A stretch of DNA of 64,000 nucleotides. Origin: Blautia hominis. Its GTDB lineage: Bacteria > Bacillota > Clostridia > Lachnospirales > Lachnospiraceae. The position numbers and the translations under genes are program-made. Of this stretch, positions 8,501 through 16,754 are shown one piece after another. How positions within the stretch are numbered: the first letter of the stretch is position 1; every line of letters begins with the position of its first letter. The stretch covers positions 62,001-126,000 of the forward strand of contig NQOF01000010.1 of the NCBI GenBank assembly GCA_002270465.1, written 5' to 3'. The notes below the pieces were generated by a model. That model saw only the letters and a list, made by a program, of their open reading frames with translations. It did not search any database and was not told the DNA's origin.

Positions 8501-8717
8501 ATTCCAAATCCTCCATTTCTTTATTTTCCTTTAGACAGCATAAATCCTCAACTGTTGTGCCAAATACTTGGGCCATTCGGTAGGCAAGCATAAGGGACGG
8601 ACTGTATTGTTCCTTTTCAATAGAAATGACCGTCCGGTTGGACACATGAACAAGCTCAGCGAGCTGCTGTTGGGTTAATCCTCTGGATATTCGTAATTCC
8701 CGTACTTTTGTTTTCAT
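8484..8717 (-). CDS. XRE-family transcriptional regulator
   Basis: 77 residues, nearly all of it one HTH_3 domain (VRELRISRGLTQQQLAELV, VSNRTVISIEKEQYSPSLMLAYRMAQVF) with an acidic tail. Such stand-alone regulators commonly repress their own operon with two small membrane proteins. The promoter region carries three copies of a GAAGTT/AACTTC-type palindrome that fit autoregulation. Confidence 0.9.
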   Translation of the reverse strand: MKTKVRELRISRGLTQQQLAELVHVSNRTVISIEKEQYSPSLMLAYRMAQVFGTTVEDLCCLKENKEMEDLEYEDKE

Positions 8718-8737
8718 ATTCCACCCACCATCTATGT

Positions 8738-8818
8738 GAAGTTAACTTCGTATGAAGCTAACTTCATAATATGACAGGAGGAAAAGAATGTCAATACTAA
8801 TGTGAAATGAACTTCACA
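8738..8818 (-). promoter_or_regulatory. Promoter and three operator-like palindromes of the XRE/membrane operon
   Basis: On the minus strand TTGACA (8794-8789), a 17-bp spacer and TATTAT (8771-8766) form a promoter. Palindromes GAAGTTAACTTC (8738-8749), GAAGCTAACTTC (8754-8765) and TGTGAA-N6-TTCACA (8801-8818) flank or overlap it. The shared half-site is GAAGTT/GTGAA, consistent with cooperative binding of the XRE protein. Confidence 0.7.
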
Positions 8819-9083
8819 TAGACATAACGCCAAAAGTAAACGTAAAAAAGACTTTAGTCCTTTTTTCGGAGTGGAAAATGCATTATAATATAAAACATAC
8901 CCTGTAGAGCATCTGGTAACTTATACAGCAGGATGAGTTTGGGGATTTGGTTATCTGCCCAGAGGTGTACCGGATACTGGCATGATGGATCTCCGGTAAG
9001 ACTTTGCAGTAATATGGATAAGCAGGTTTGCCTGTAAGCCATCGTGTCAGTATACCGGCAATAGTGAAAGTGAGGAAAGCAAA
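8819..9083 (+). other. Leader region of deoC without a gene
   Basis: No credible ORF on either strand. A TATAAT at 8884-8889 could be a -10 for the deoC operon, which would give a leader of nearly 200 bases; I see no good -35 and no recognisable riboswitch. Confidence 0.4.
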
Positions 9084-9749
9084 ATGACAGAGAGAGAAAT
9101 TTTAAGGCATGTGGATCATACGCTTTTAAAAGCATATGCTTCCTGGGAGGAAATACAGAGATTGTGCGATGAGGCTGTCTGCTACCAGACTGCCTCGGTC
9201 TGCGTTCCACCCTGTTATGTAAAAAGAATTCATGATACCTACGGGGAGAAGATCAATATTTGCACCGTTATCGGTTTTCCCCTGGGCTACAGTACCACAA
9301 AGGCAAAGGCAGCGGAGACAGAACAGGCGCTTCAGGACGGTGCGGCAGAGGTGGATATGGTGATCAATATCACGGATGTTAAGAACGGGGATTTTGATGC
9401 TGTGAAGAGGGAAATCCGCACATTAAAAGAAATTGCAGGTGATAAGATCCTAAAGGTGATCATTGAAACCTGTTATCTCACAAAAGAAGAGAAGACAGCC
9501 ATGTGTCATGCTGTGACAGAGGCAGGCGCGGATTATATCAAGACCTCCACAGGATTTGGGACCGGGGGTGCAGTTCTGGAGGATATCCTGCTCTTCAAAG
9601 AGCACATTGGCAGAAATGTAAAAATAAAAGCAGCCGGCGGTGTGAGAAGTGTGGAGGACATGGAGGCATTTTTGGAAGCGGGATGTGACAGGATTGGAAC
9701 AAGCTCTGCGGTCAAACTGATCCAGGGACAGGAGACGAAGGGATATTAA
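9084..9749 (+). CDS. deoC: Deoxyribose-phosphate aldolase
   Basis: Cleaves 2-deoxyribose 5-phosphate to glyceraldehyde 3-phosphate and acetaldehyde. 221 residues, normal length. The Schiff-base lysine is K153 in DYIKTSTGFG, with the proton-relay D91 (AEVDMV) and K182 (KIKAAGGVR). GAGGAAAG precedes the ATG. It overlaps the next gene by one base and shares an operon with purine nucleoside phosphorylase, so the unit salvages carbon from deoxynucleosides. Confidence 0.96.
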   Translation: MTEREILRHVDHTLLKAYASWEEIQRLCDEAVCYQTASVCVPPCYVKRIHDTYGEKINICTVIGFPLGYSTTKAKAAETEQALQDGAAEVDMVINITDVKNGDFDAVKREIRTLKEIAGDKILKVIIETCYLTKEEKTAMCHAVTEAGADYIKTSTGFGTGGAVLEDILLFKEHIGRNVKIKAAGGVRSVEDMEAFLEAGCDRIGTSSAVKLIQGQETKGY

Positions 9750-10477
9750 TGGAACAGAAGTATCTGTATCAGGCGCTGCCTTTTCTGCGGGAGCTGGATA
9801 AGAGAAGGCGGGAACTTTTTGAGGCGTATTTCGAGACGGCTCCGGTTTGGCTCATGGATTCTTTTCAGATAGAGGTGCTGGAGAAGGGCGTTACCTTTGT
9901 CCGGGAGAATACACCTGTAGAAACGGTTTATATTGTGGGGCAGGGAAGTATTCGGGCAGTGGATTACCGAATCTATGGCATTGCCTATGATTTTATGCGG
10001 TTTGACGGTGTGTATGCCATGGGCGGTATGGAAGTGATCATGGATCTGAGTGAATATCGGACAACACTGGAGACAGTGACAGAGTGCACAGTGATAAAGA
10101 TTCCCAGAGCAAAATTTGAACGATGGCTGAAAACGGATATCCGTGCCCTAAAACAGGAGGCAAAACTCATGGGAGAGTATTTGCTGGAGCAGGGACGGAA
10201 CAGCAGGGCGTATTTGTTCCTGCAGGGAGCTGACAGGCTGGCCATGCTTTTTACAGAGCGGTATCAGCGTTATGCGAAGCAGGATGTTTACCGGATCAGA
10301 AGCACGAGACAGGAATTGGCAGAGGCTTCGGGCCTGTGTGTGAAGACGATCAACCGTGCGGTTAAGAAGTTTCAGGATGAGGGACTGATATCCAGGGAAG
10401 GTAATTCTATCTTGATAAGCAGAGAACAGTATGAGAGGATGCAGGCCATGGTTTCCTCCGTGGTTGAACAGGAATGA
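9749..10477 (+). CDS. Crp/Fnr-family transcriptional regulator
   Basis: 242 residues. An N-terminal cyclic-nucleotide-binding-like beta barrel (about 25-130) is followed by a dimer helix and a C-terminal Crp winged helix (RSTRQELAEASGLCVKTINRAVKKFQDEGLI). The cysteine cluster of Fnr is absent and the phosphate-binding cassette of true CRP is not preserved, so the ligand is unknown. Its position between deoC and punA suggests it senses a nucleoside or deoxyribose intermediate (inference). Confidence 0.87.
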   Translation: MEQKYLYQALPFLRELDKRRRELFEAYFETAPVWLMDSFQIEVLEKGVTFVRENTPVETVYIVGQGSIRAVDYRIYGIAYDFMRFDGVYAMGGMEVIMDLSEYRTTLETVTECTVIKIPRAKFERWLKTDIRALKQEAKLMGEYLLEQGRNSRAYLFLQGADRLAMLFTERYQRYAKQDVYRIRSTRQELAEASGLCVKTINRAVKKFQDEGLISREGNSILISREQYERMQAMVSSVVEQE

Positions 10478-10493
10478 AAGGAAGGGTGAAATT

Positions 10494-11312
10494 ATGAATC
10501 AGGCAGAAGAAAAGTTATTCAGGTGTTTGGAAAGTGTTAAGAAGAGAACAGGATTTAAGCCGGAGGTGGCGCTGGTCCTGGGGTCCGGACTGGGAGATTA
10601 TGCGGATGGGATCCGGATCGAGGATACCGTGGATTATAAGGATATTGAGGGATTTCCAACCTCCACAGTGGAGGGGCATAAGGGAAGATTTGTGTTCGGA
10701 TATGTGGGGAAGGTGCCTGTGGTGATCATGCAGGGACGTGTTCATTATTATGAAGGGTATCCTATGACGGATGTGGTGCTTCCTGTGAGACTGATGGGGC
10801 TTTTGGGGGCGAAAAAACTGATTCTCACCAATGCGGCAGGGGGAGTGAATTTTGATTTTGAACCCGGGGATTTTATGCTGATCCGTGACCATATCACCAC
10901 GGCGGTGCCCAGTCCTTTGATTGGGGCAAATATGGATAAATTGGGGCCAAGATTTCCGGATATGAGTGAGGTTTACAGCGTGCGCATGCAGAAAGTGGTG
11001 AAGGAGGCGGCATGTAAGCTGGGGATTTCTCTGAAAGAAGGGGTTTATATGCAGTTTAGCGGACCGAATTATGAGACTCCGGCGGAAATCCGTATGTGCA
11101 GAGTGTGGGGGGCTGATGCGGCTGGGATGAGTACCGCATGTGAGGCTATGGCTGCACGGCATATGGGGATGGAAGTGTGCGGGATTTCCTGTATTACGAA
11201 TCAGGCTGCGGGGATGGGGAAGAAGTTGGATCATGCGGAGGTGCAGGAGACGGCGGATAGGGTTTCGCGGGAGTTTGCGGGGCTTGTTACGGAGGTTATA
11301 GGGGGGATTTAG
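10494..11312 (+). CDS. punA: Purine nucleoside phosphorylase
   Basis: Phosphorolysis of purine (deoxy)nucleosides to base and (deoxy)ribose 1-phosphate. The ATG at 10494, after GGAAGGGTG, gives 272 residues, the usual size of the trimeric class; an ATG at 10431 lies within the upstream gene. Signatures: VLGSGLGDYA, GRVHYYEGY, NAAGGVN, GMSTACEAMAARHMGMEVCGISCITNQAAGM. In the last 30 sense codons 29 third positions are G or T, a bias that builds up toward the C element just downstream. Confidence 0.95.
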   Translation: MNQAEEKLFRCLESVKKRTGFKPEVALVLGSGLGDYADGIRIEDTVDYKDIEGFPTSTVEGHKGRFVFGYVGKVPVVIMQGRVHYYEGYPMTDVVLPVRLMGLLGAKKLILTNAAGGVNFDFEPGDFMLIRDHITTAVPSPLIGANMDKLGPRFPDMSEVYSVRMQKVVKEAACKLGISLKEGVYMQFSGPNYETPAEIRMCRVWGADAAGMSTACEAMAARHMGMEVCGISCITNQAAGMGKKLDHAEVQETADRVSREFAGLVTEVIGGI

Positions 11313-11357
11313 ACAGGGCAATGTTATAGGGGGGCGGATTATGGCGGATGGTGGACG

Positions 11358-11567
11358 GCAGGCGAGGCGGCGCAGCAGGGGCGGGAGGCAGAGATACAGC
11401 CTGGCTCCTGGCTGCGCTCCCCTCAGCTAACTTGCTCCCAGCTGCTAAATTCGTCGGCAATGGCCTCCTCATTAATCAGCTGCGGCAAGTGGATCTTCGG
11501 CTCGCTCCGCTTGACACTCGCCAGCCTGTATCTCTGCCTCCCGCCCCTGCTGCGCCGCCTCGCCTGC
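11358..11567 (+). repeat. Family C structured inverted-repeat element, copy C1
   Basis: A 48-bp left arm (11358-11405) and right arm (11520-11567) are inverted copies matching at 47 of 48 positions. The middle holds a core (about 11426-11508) that is closely similar, in inverse orientation, to the core of copy C2 near 60.5 kb, while the arms of the two copies differ. Inside the core CAGCTG (11439-11444) can pair with a second CAGCTG (11477-11482). It lies between the convergent punA and histidine kinase genes. The 85-codon frame across it is not conserved like a protein. It resembles no family I can name. Confidence 0.8.
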
Positions 11568-11574
11568 CTGGGGT

Positions 11575-11631
11575 TGGAATGCGGGACATAAGGATGCGGG
11601 GATGATAGGGACTGGAATGCGGGACATAAGG
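11575..11631 (+). repeat. 19-bp direct repeat next to element C1
   Basis: TGGAATGCGGGACATAAGG occurs at 11575-11593 and identically at 11613-11631, 38 bp apart, between the right arm of C1 and the end of the histidine kinase gene. Confidence 0.8.
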
Positions 11632-11642
11632 CTGCCTTGCCC

Positions 11643-13412
11643 TTAGGGGTGGATGGGGGGGAGGGTTAGGGTGGTTTGGGTGCCTTTGGGGGTGCTGGTT
11701 ATTTGGAGGCCGTAGGCGGGGCCGTAGTGGAGGCGGATGCGTTGGCAGCAGTTTTGGAGGCCGTAGCCGGTTGTGGGGATTAGGGTGTTGGATGTTAATA
11801 GTTGATTGAGTTCTTTTTGACGGTCTTGGGGGATTCCGGGGCCGTTGTCTTTTAGGGTTATCTTGATGATTTCTGTGTATTCCACGTTTATTGTGATGGT
11901 TAGAGGCGTTGGCGCTGAGATGAAATCTCCGTGTATGATGGAGTTTTCTACTATGGGCTGCAGGGTGAATTTGGGGATTCCGAAGGAGGATATCCGGTCG
12001 CTGCAGCTTATTTGCCATGTGATCTTTCCGTCGTAGCCGGCCTGCTCGATCTGGAGGTAGGCCTCTATCATGCGCAGCTCCTGGTCTATGGTGATGATGT
12101 CTTTTCCTTTGCTTAGGGAGATGCGGTAAAATTGGGACAGTGACTGGATCAGACGGCAGGCTGTCTCTTTTTTGTCCATGAGCATGCATATGCGTATGGT
12201 GTCCAGGGAGTTGTATAGGAAATGGGGGTTTATCTGTTCCTGGAGTATGGTGAATCTTGATTTTTCGATCTCCAGCTCATGTTCTCTTATGGATGTGTTG
12301 AGCTGGGTGTTTTTTTTGAACAGGTTGCTGAAGGTGATGATGATGGCGTCTATTTCGTCACCGGTAGTGTCGTCTTTGACCAGGGTATCCAGGATGGCTT
12401 CAGCAGCACTGGCGGATGTCAGGTCCTTGTCGGAGATATTGTTGATGGTGTTTGAAAAGTGTTTTATGCGTTTGGACAGGGTGATGGGGAAGATGATGAC
12501 TGCGATGATGCATAAAAGTACGGTCAGTGAAAATACCAGCAGATATCCTGTCAGCAAGGCCTGGTTTACTATTTTGGAACTGCCTTTTAAGGACTCAAAC
12601 AGATAATACCAGTCTGTGTATTTGCTTTTTTTAAGTATTTGGCAGCGGGCGTTTTCCGTGGAGAAGACTTCATTTATTTTGCAGGAGGCCGGGGAACCGG
12701 GAAGGGTCATGTCCTGGCTGCTGCTGTATAAAAGACCGGATTGGGAGTTCAGGAGCGCAAGGGCAGTGGTATTGGAGCCTGGGGAAAGGATGCTTTTCAG
12801 GGTACTGGGCAGATCTATGTCTATGAAGTAAACGGCAATGATGGTCCCGTTTATGTTTTTGATGGCTTTGTAGAAGCTGGCGGTGTTTGCAGAGGACGTG
12901 TCAGCTGTAGTGAAGGTCTTCAGGCGGTTGGCACCGGAGGATTCGGATGTTATCTGGCGGAGGGCAGAGGGGTCCAGGTTTTCCAGAGGGAAAAAATGAA
13001 AGCTGTCCCCATCTGTGAATGGAAAATAGTCGGAGTAGATTCTTATTTTTTTTACATTATAGACGTATTCCAGGCTGGTGACATTGGCCCGCAGGGATTC
13101 AAAGCGCGACAATGCCAGGGAGGAAATGTCTTTTGAGGCGTTGTCCGGGGTCAGGGAGGAGGAGAACAGGGAGGAGAGCGCATTCTGCATGTCAATGATC
13201 TGACCCAGACGGGCCTCTATCTGCTGTGCTTCCAGGCTGGCATCAGAGGTGAGCTGGTTGACAGTCTCCTTTCTCAGATAGCTGTTTATGATAAACATGG
13301 CTATGGTGATGGAGAGGAGCAGAGGGATCATGGAAGTTAAAATAAAGGCAGCCGTCAGTTTGGAACGGAAGGTGGAAAAACGTTTGTTGAATATTTTTTT
13401 GAATGTATTCAT
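11643..13412 (-). CDS. YesM-type sensor histidine kinase
   Basis: 589 residues from the ATG at 13412, which has CGGAGG six bases upstream; an in-frame ATG at 13442 lacks this. TM1 (about 20-42), a large extracellular Cache-like sensor, TM2 (about 280-305) and HAMP precede the His_kinase domain with the phospho-acceptor in INPHFLYNSLDTIR, then an ATPase (LQPIVENSIIHG, DNGPGIP, GYGLQNCCQRI). It is divergent from the sugar ABC operon that encodes its likely YesN partner at 16755. In the last 55 codons 54 third positions are C or A, the mirror of the strand bias seen in punA. Confidence 0.93.
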   Translation of the reverse strand: MNTFKKIFNKRFSTFRSKLTAAFILTSMIPLLLSITIAMFIINSYLRKETVNQLTSDASLEAQQIEARLGQIIDMQNALSSLFSSSLTPDNASKDISSLALSRFESLRANVTSLEYVYNVKKIRIYSDYFPFTDGDSFHFFPLENLDPSALRQITSESSGANRLKTFTTADTSSANTASFYKAIKNINGTIIAVYFIDIDLPSTLKSILSPGSNTTALALLNSQSGLLYSSSQDMTLPGSPASCKINEVFSTENARCQILKKSKYTDWYYLFESLKGSSKIVNQALLTGYLLVFSLTVLLCIIAVIIFPITLSKRIKHFSNTINNISDKDLTSASAAEAILDTLVKDDTTGDEIDAIIITFSNLFKKNTQLNTSIREHELEIEKSRFTILQEQINPHFLYNSLDTIRICMLMDKKETACRLIQSLSQFYRISLSKGKDIITIDQELRMIEAYLQIEQAGYDGKITWQISCSDRISSFGIPKFTLQPIVENSIIHGDFISAPTPLTITINVEYTEIIKITLKDNGPGIPQDRQKELNQLLTSNTLIPTTGYGLQNCCQRIRLHYGPAYGLQITSTPKGTQTTLTLPPIHP

Positions 13413-13630
13413 AATGGCCTCCGATTGTTGTTGTATTGGCAATATTATAGCAAAATCCGGAAGGAATAAAAACGATTTATGTAAAAATGGATATGATATA
13501 TTAAAAAATAGATAATAAATTGTATGATTTTCCTAAATAGATGTGATATCTTAATATTAGCTGAACAAGCGGTACTATTTACAGATTCTTTTGCGCAGGA
13601 GATTCTAAGAGCTGAAAAAAGGAGTAAGGT

Positions 13631-14935
13631 ATGAAGAAAAGAAATTGGAGAAGTAAATTGGCAGCAGGGACTGCTGTATTTATGACAGGGACTATGCTTT
13701 TATCAGGATGTACATCCGCAGAAGAAGATGCCGGTGCCGGCAAACAGGAGACAAAACAGGAGGAAACCTCCCAGGATACGGAGATAACCGTCTATACTTC
13801 AGCTATTAATGATGATGAGTATGGGCAGGCGTTTAAGAAAATGGTGGAGGACAACCTGGATTTTAAAGTTAATTTCGAGGCGGAACCTCTGCTGTATGCG
13901 GATACAGTCAATAAGGCCACTACGATGCTGGCTTCCGGTGATGATTCTGTGGATGTGTACTTTATTGATGAGATCATGCAGTTATCTTTTATGAGTGCTG
14001 ATTTTTTGGAGCCTGTAGATGATGTGATCACAGAAGAAGATTTGAATGAGTTTATGGATGGGTATGCAGATAAGTTCTTGAAAAAGGACGGTCACGTGTA
14101 TGGAGTACCTGCTGATTTCGGTGGTATCCTTTTCTTTGTGAATAAGAAGATGTTTGATGAGGCGGGGATCGCAGTGCCTACGAATCAGGAAGAATTCATT
14201 GAGGCAGCAAAGGCTCTGACAAAGGACGGAAAATATGGGCTTCTTGAGGCATGGGATAAGGCTTCACATCTCCAGGATAACCTGAACCGCTGGTGTCTCA
14301 TGTTTGGCGGGAATTTCTATGACTGGACACTGGACGGGACAAAAGAAGCGATTAAATTTATGTATGATCTGGTACATACCTACGGTGTGACCAGTATTGA
14401 CAATCTTAGCGTGGATTATGAGACCGGCAACCAGAAGTTTACAGACGGAAATGCAGCCATGTATTTTCAGTGGGCATCAGCCTCCTCCTCTTTTGCTGAG
14501 GCAGGGAAATACGGGGATGAGATCATCTGTGCGCCAATGCCTACGTTTGCCACCAACAAGACGCCAATGAGTTCCTGGATGTGGGTGGTGAATAAAAATT
14601 CCTCCAAGAAAGAGGCTGCCAAAGAATATGTAAAATTCATGGCAACGCCTGAGGCACAGGCAGCTTATATGAAGGCAACAGGTAAATTCTCCCCTACAGC
14701 CAATCTGCGTGCATGGGATGATACGGAGCTGACGAAGAACCTTCTGACTGTGGAAGAACATAAGTCCTATGTGGAGGACAATGCATTTGAGGCCAGGACT
14801 TTAAGCGAGAGACATAGTGAATATATGGATACAGTGACCGGAACTCTTCAGGAATATCTTATGGACGAGATCAGTTATGAGGAATGTCTGGAAAAAGGAC
14901 AGCAGCAGATTGATGAACTATTAGGAAAAAATTAA
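13631..14935 (+). CDS. ABC transporter sugar-binding lipoprotein
   Basis: 434 residues. The lipoprotein signal peptide ends in LLSGC (C27), followed by an acidic linker and a family 1 extracellular solute-binding fold (ITVYTSAINDDEYGQAF, ASGDDSVDVYFIDE, YGVPADFGGILFFVNKKMFDEAGI). It delivers an oligosaccharide or sugar to the two permeases that follow. No ATPase is encoded here, so a shared MsmK/UgpC-type ATPase is expected elsewhere. Expression is probably driven by the YesM/YesN pair flanking it. AAAAAAGGAG precedes the ATG. Confidence 0.93.
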   Translation: MKKRNWRSKLAAGTAVFMTGTMLLSGCTSAEEDAGAGKQETKQEETSQDTEITVYTSAINDDEYGQAFKKMVEDNLDFKVNFEAEPLLYADTVNKATTMLASGDDSVDVYFIDEIMQLSFMSADFLEPVDDVITEEDLNEFMDGYADKFLKKDGHVYGVPADFGGILFFVNKKMFDEAGIAVPTNQEEFIEAAKALTKDGKYGLLEAWDKASHLQDNLNRWCLMFGGNFYDWTLDGTKEAIKFMYDLVHTYGVTSIDNLSVDYETGNQKFTDGNAAMYFQWASASSSFAEAGKYGDEIICAPMPTFATNKTPMSSWMWVVNKNSSKKEAAKEYVKFMATPEAQAAYMKATGKFSPTANLRAWDDTELTKNLLTVEEHKSYVEDNAFEARTLSERHSEYMDTVTGTLQEYLMDEISYEECLEKGQQQIDELLGKN

Positions 14936-14943
14936 GACGGACA

Positions 14944-14968
14944 GGAGGCTGCAGTGCATGCAGCCTCC
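14944..14968 (+). promoter_or_regulatory. Intercistronic hairpin between binding protein and permease
   Basis: GGAGGCTGCA and TGCAGCCTCC form a perfect 10-bp stem with a 5-base loop and no T-run. It is placed where differential-expression hairpins stabilise the abundant binding-protein mRNA or weaken read-through into permease genes (inference). Confidence 0.65.
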
Positions 14969-14999
14969 ATAGGAAAAATATTTGGAGGAGGGGAATGCG

Positions 15000-15890
15000 A
15001 TGTTGAGAAAACTGACGCTGACAAAGCGGAAAATTTTATTTGCATGGCTCTGCATTCTTCCGGTTCTGCTGATCCGGGCCTGGACAACCATATATCCGGT
15101 GGTGACCATGTTTTATTATAGTCTGTTAGACTATGATCTGATTCGGAGAACAAAAAAGTTTGCAGGTCTGCTGAATTTTAAGAAACTTACCACCAATAAA
15201 CAGTTTTTGGAATCTTTATCTTTCACGGCGGTTTTTACGGTATTGTCCATACTGGCCATTATTGTGCTGGGGATCGGCCTGGCTCTTTTGCTGAAGCAGA
15301 ATTTCGGAGGACGGAAGCTGATAAGGACCGTATCTCTGATTCCGTGGGGCCTGTCCATGATCGTTGTCTCTATAGCGGCACTCTGGGCTTTTGATGATAC
15401 ATATGGGATCGTAAATGATCTGATCAGAAGGATCGGATTTGCGGGATACCATTTTAGCTGGCTGTCAGATAAGTCAGGGGCACAGATCGCAGTTATTATG
15501 GTAAATATATGGAAGAACGTTTCTTTCTTTGGAATTATCATGCTGGCTGCTTTTCAGGGAATACCTGGGGAATTGTTTGAATCAGCAAAGATTGACGGGG
15601 CAAATGACTGGAAGATATTGTTCCATGTGTCACTGCCTTATGTTATGAGAACCTTCATTATCATGATAATCTTCATCGGTGTGTCTCAAATCAACAGTTT
15701 TGAGATCGTTTACGCCATGACAAAAGGAGGACCGGGGACTTCCACATCCCTTTTGGCATACAGGCTGTATATGGAAGCAACAAAGAATATGAACTATGGA
15801 ATGGCATCTGCAATTACGGTGGTCATGTTTTTAGCCACGGCAGTTTATGGGGTTGTGGGGCTGTCCATTTACCGAAAAGTGGACTATTAA
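15000..15890 (+). CDS. ABC sugar permease, MalF/UgpA type
   Basis: 296 residues with six transmembrane helices and the cytoplasmic EAA loop ESAKIDGANDWKILFHVSLP that contacts the ATPase. The ATG at 15000 is preceded by GGAGGAGG at good distance; a TTG at 14982 lies inside that site. It forms the membrane channel with the next gene product. Confidence 0.93.
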   Translation: MLRKLTLTKRKILFAWLCILPVLLIRAWTTIYPVVTMFYYSLLDYDLIRRTKKFAGLLNFKKLTTNKQFLESLSFTAVFTVLSILAIIVLGIGLALLLKQNFGGRKLIRTVSLIPWGLSMIVVSIAALWAFDDTYGIVNDLIRRIGFAGYHFSWLSDKSGAQIAVIMVNIWKNVSFFGIIMLAAFQGIPGELFESAKIDGANDWKILFHVSLPYVMRTFIIMIIFIGVSQINSFEIVYAMTKGGPGTSTSLLAYRLYMEATKNMNYGMASAITVVMFLATAVYGVVGLSIYRKVDY

Positions 15891-15902
15891 GGGGGGATGA
15901 AT

Positions 15903-16736
15903 ATGAAAATGTCCGGGAAAAAGAAAGTCTTTTTATGGATCATGACAATTGTTGTGGGATTTATCATTATGTGGCCTGTTTACTGGATCATAAAGTCATC
16001 CTTTACCCAGCAGGTGGATCTGTTCAAATCTCCTATAGAATATAGGCCGATCCATCTGACACTGGATAATTATAAGCTGTTGTTTCAGGCAGCAGGGCTG
16101 ACGGAATACCTGAAGGGGACCGTGATCATAACTGCAGTATCCCTGATCCTTTCAGTCTTTCTGTGTGCTTTAGCCGGTTATGGGTTTTCCAGATGTCAGA
16201 CAAAGGGACTGAACGCGGCTTTCGCATTTATTATGTTTTCTACTATGATCCCCGGTACCGTGACGGTGATCCCGCTTATGACATTATGGCGTCATCTGGG
16301 GCTGAGTGATACATTTGCAGGGCTGGTGATCTTATACTTTTCCATATTGATCCCGTTTTCAACGATCATGTATTCCGGCTTTATCAGTCAGATCCCCTCT
16401 TCCCTGGAGGAAGCAGCCAGGATTGACGGGGCAACCATGGCGGGCGCATTTGTGAGGATCATCCTCCCTCTGCTGAAACCGATCATGGCAACCCTTTGTA
16501 TCATTAATTTTATTACCTGCCTGAATGAATTTTTTACACCTCTGATGTTTACTACGAAAAATGTGAAGGTAATGAGTCTCTTAATGTCGTCAATTCCCAA
16601 GATGAACCAATACCAGATGCCGTGGGGGGCCATCAGTGCAGCGGGATGTATGATGCTGCTCCCGGCGATCTTGTTTATTGTCTGCTTTGAGAAGAATATT
16701 ATGGGCGGTCTGATGATGGGCAGTATAAAGCAGTAA
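15903..16736 (+). CDS. ABC sugar permease, MalG/UgpE type
   Basis: 277 residues, six helices, EAA loop EEAARIDGATMAGAFVRIILPLLKP. The Shine-Dalgarno AAGGGGGG ends at 15896, so the ATG at 15903 is better spaced than the ATG at 15897 (zero spacing); both give the same protein apart from two residues. Second permease subunit of the sugar transporter. Confidence 0.92.
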   Translation: MKMSGKKKVFLWIMTIVVGFIIMWPVYWIIKSSFTQQVDLFKSPIEYRPIHLTLDNYKLLFQAAGLTEYLKGTVIITAVSLILSVFLCALAGYGFSRCQTKGLNAAFAFIMFSTMIPGTVTVIPLMTLWRHLGLSDTFAGLVILYFSILIPFSTIMYSGFISQIPSSLEEAARIDGATMAGAFVRIILPLLKPIMATLCIINFITCLNEFFTPLMFTTKNVKVMSLLMSSIPKMNQYQMPWGAISAAGCMMLLPAILFIVCFEKNIMGGLMMGSIKQ

Positions 16737-16754
16737 CGTAAAGGATGATGAGTT

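Noticed and set aside
11348-11605. 85-codon plus-strand frame across element C1
   Set aside because: Comparison with C2 shows mostly amino-acid-changing differences and arm sequences that are not shared, so selection is on structure and not on a peptide.
11476-12189. 237-codon Pro/His/Arg-rich minus-strand frame
   Set aside because: It is a shadow of the histidine kinase gene; its odd composition comes from the local strand bias.
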